This document shows positions 62,150 to 64,000 of a DNA stretch of 64,000 nucleotides, in pieces; position 1 is the first letter of the stretch, and each line of letters begins with the position of its first letter. The stretch lies in contig NZ_JADEVZ010000011.1 in the NCBI RefSeq assembly GCF_015207875.1, positions 1-64,000 of the forward strand, written 5' to 3'. This DNA is from Dolichospermum sp. LEGE 00240. Lineage in GTDB: Bacteria; Cyanobacteriota; Cyanobacteriia; Cyanobacteriales; Nostocaceae. Under the pieces are notes generated by a model, which was not told the origin of the DNA, did not search any database, and saw only the letters and a program-made list of their open reading frames with translations. The position numbers were made by a program, and so were the translations under genes.

Positions 62150-62512
62150 TCATTTAATCAATCTTTTTAAAGTCAGGACTAATTCTTCCTTATCTACTGG
62201 TTTAGCTAAATAAGCATCAGCACCTAACATCTTCCCCCATATTTTATCTACATCACTGCTTTTAGTAGAGCAAAAAACTACAGGAATCTTACTAGTTTCG
62301 GCATTATTTTTTAACTCCCGACAAACTTCAAAGCCGCTTTTACCAGGCAAAATTACATCCAAAACTATTACATCCGGTTTATGCCTACTTAGTTTATCTT
62401 GTGCTTCTTCACTACTCTTCGCACAAACAACGAAATAACCAGCCTGTTGTAAGTATTTACTGATAACTTCCATATCAGTTAAGCCATCTTCCACCACTAG
62501 AACCGTACTCAT
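62150..62512 (-). CDS. pixH: CheY-like response regulator (PixH type)
   Basis: 120 residues, a lone receiver domain: LVVEDGLTDMEV, phospho-acceptor in VIVLDVILPGKSGFEV, Thr/Ser in FCSTKS and Lys in YLAKPV. One of the usual two acidic N-terminal residues is Glu-Asp here, as in many. Second gene of the operon. Confidence 0.92.
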   Translation of the reverse strand: MSTVLVVEDGLTDMEVISKYLQQAGYFVVCAKSSEEAQDKLSRHKPDVIVLDVILPGKSGFEVCRELKNNAETSKIPVVFCSTKSSDVDKIWGKMLGADAYLAKPVDKEELVLTLKRLIK

Positions 62513-62760
62513 GACAATTACCTATTGAATTCTTTTCAGAATGTTAACAAAAACAGCAAATATCCAATTATACAGATCAAATAACCACTTTTTGATGTTT
62601 TATTTTATCTCACGTAATAAATTGTATACACTTTCCTCCGTCACAACTGCATATCTAGCAGAGATTAGCATACCTAATCACAAATTTTAGCTATGATAAA
62701 TCATTCTTACAAAGATTTAATGCTGGTCGTAACCAACAAAATAATCGAGAGTTAACATTA

Positions 62761-63978
62761 CTAACCATCATGTAAGTTCTCATCAATAGCTTCTAAATTA
62801 GGATCATGATTATTGTTTGATAAATTGGGGATGCGTAAATATTTACGGACTACATTCATAACCCGATCTGCTACGATTGGTTTAGAAATAAAGTCTGTAG
62901 AGCCGACAACTTTCGCCCGAACTCTATCTATTAAACCATCATTACCAGTTAATATGATTACTGGTGTCTCCGCAAAAGCGGAAATTCTGCGTAATTGTGT
63001 ACATATTTCATAGCCACTGGCTATGGGCATAATCAAATCCAAGAAAATTAAATCTGGCTTTTGTTGGATGATAATAGGTAAAGCTTGGATAGCGTCTTGG
63101 ATTTTAAGAAATCTCAGTCCGTGACGGGTCATAATTTCTTCTAAGATGTTACAAACCTGGGGACTGTCATCTACACAGGCTATTAATGGAGGAGATTGAT
63201 TTCTGGGTTGTCTACCAGTGGAACTATTAGATTCAACTGTTAAGGGTAAATCAGGTACTGAGACTAACTCAATAATGCCTTTAAGGATATAGGGAAGTAG
63301 GGAACGTGCTACAGGCATGACATCTTGTTTCATTCTGATGCTTAACTCCCGTAATGTGAATTGACCATTAATTAAACTCACAAAATTTTTATATACAGAT
63401 GGATTGACCATTTGCTGTAGTTGTTCTGGTCGCCGCAGGACTGGTGCTAAATTAGGAGAAATATTTGCTAATCCAGCTTGTGACCAAATTGACCAGGCAT
63501 CTCGCATTTGTTTAATGGACATATCTGCATTCGTGAAGCTCATAGGCATTTCTAATATAATTTTCTGACTGTAACTACAAGTAACAGCGGCAAAACCTAG
63601 TTCTCGAGCTAGATCAAAAAATAATTCGGCTATAGTGTTTTCAACAATGGCATGAATTTTTTCTCTCTGGATTTTTTGTCTTTTGTATAAAATGTCTATG
63701 AGATTATAATCCCAATAGTCAATGGCTATATCTTCATAACGACAGCGGATTTTCGTGATATCAATATCAGGACAATATTGAGCCATGTTTCTGCGCCAAC
63801 GCCTGAAGGGATGATCACTACCTGTAGCCCATACTATTCTGCCCAAACGATAATAGAAAGTCCATTGTCGCCCTTGAGAACTCCTGATATTTAGTTGTCC
63901 GTTGTATTGGACTTGAGTACACTTTTTAAATTCATGGAATAGGTTTTGCGCTTCTGTTGCTTCTGGCTTGGTCATCAT
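62761..63978 (-). CDS. pixG: PATAN-domain response regulator (PixG/PatA type)
   Basis: 405 residues. The N-terminal PATAN region (~1-250) includes FHEFKKCTQVQYNGQLNI near the start and FTLRELSIRM later. The C-terminal receiver (~265-388) has ACVDDSPQVC, LIFLDLIMPIASGYEI, ILTGND and FISKPI. PatA-type proteins regulate pilus-based phototaxis and pattern formation. First gene of the operon; the 248-base gap to the CheY gene is AT-rich and may hold a second promoter. The 22 bases before 64000 are all of the upstream region we see. Confidence 0.92.
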   Translation of the reverse strand: MMTKPEATEAQNLFHEFKKCTQVQYNGQLNIRSSQGRQWTFYYRLGRIVWATGSDHPFRRWRRNMAQYCPDIDITKIRCRYEDIAIDYWDYNLIDILYKRQKIQREKIHAIVENTIAELFFDLARELGFAAVTCSYSQKIILEMPMSFTNADMSIKQMRDAWSIWSQAGLANISPNLAPVLRRPEQLQQMVNPSVYKNFVSLINGQFTLRELSIRMKQDVMPVARSLLPYILKGIIELVSVPDLPLTVESNSSTGRQPRNQSPPLIACVDDSPQVCNILEEIMTRHGLRFLKIQDAIQALPIIIQQKPDLIFLDLIMPIASGYEICTQLRRISAFAETPVIILTGNDGLIDRVRAKVVGSTDFISKPIVADRVMNVVRKYLRIPNLSNNNHDPNLEAIDENLHDG

Positions 63979-64000
63979 GCTTTCCCTGAAAATTTATTGA

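Overview
The window comes from a low-GC filamentous, probably heterocyst-forming cyanobacterium (Nostocales). Evidence: photosystem I psaD, NDH-1 subunit ndhM, a Psb32 homologue, frequent GCGATCGC (HIP1) octamers, many heptanucleotide tandem repeats of the STRR type known from this order, a small protein of the Npun_R1517 type, and a five-gene pix/ptx-type phototaxis operon. No transposase, CRISPR array, prophage or tRNA was seen.

Layout. 1-150: 3' end of a 5S rRNA and its terminator, so an rRNA operon lies just upstream. 0.6-24.7 kb: mostly core genes, namely dapB, a CbiC/CobH-type methylmutase, psb32, a DUF948/YtxH pair, a sucrase/ferredoxin-like protein, a ROK sugar kinase, a peptidase-domain-like ABC exporter with a parvulin foldase, a DUF92 (VTE6-like) protein, comB-like, an M61 peptidase, ruvX, a YqeG phosphatase, proB, ftsW and moeB. 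25-34 kb: an OmpR-type regulator, an EEP-family phosphatase, a fatty acid hydroxylase, an ergothioneine pair (egtD plus an OvoA-like sulfoxide synthase) and a DICT-GAF histidine kinase. 34-36 kb: psaD-trpE.

36-42 kb is the accessory part: a Ser/Thr kinase fused to GUN4, an 82-bp tandem array of about 11 copies, a PIN toxin with a frameshifted antitoxin, a ParD/ParE pair, and a two-gene module of unknown function bracketed by 24-bp direct repeats. 42-47 kb returns to core functions: coaE, hemD, cobA, a Ycf29-like regulator, an Npun_R1517-type protein and ndhM.

47-53.3 kb holds a signalling cluster: zinc-ribbon PP2C phosphatase with a membrane anchor, a caspase-like CHAT protease fused to an FHA domain, an unknown protein, and a convergent FHA-PrsW intramembrane protease. 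It joins phospho-threonine readers, a phosphatase and two protease types, and is my leading candidate for an uncharacterised system. 53.7-64 kb: a chemotaxis-like operon on the minus strand reading PATAN response regulator, CheY, CheW, a soluble multi-GAF methyl-accepting protein and a hybrid CheA.

Dispersed repeats are the second theme. Several families reach into coding sequence: the C-termini of the M61 peptidase and the DICT kinase, the N-terminus of the GUN4 kinase, and a 27-bp insert inside the DUF423 gene all appear to be repeat-derived.
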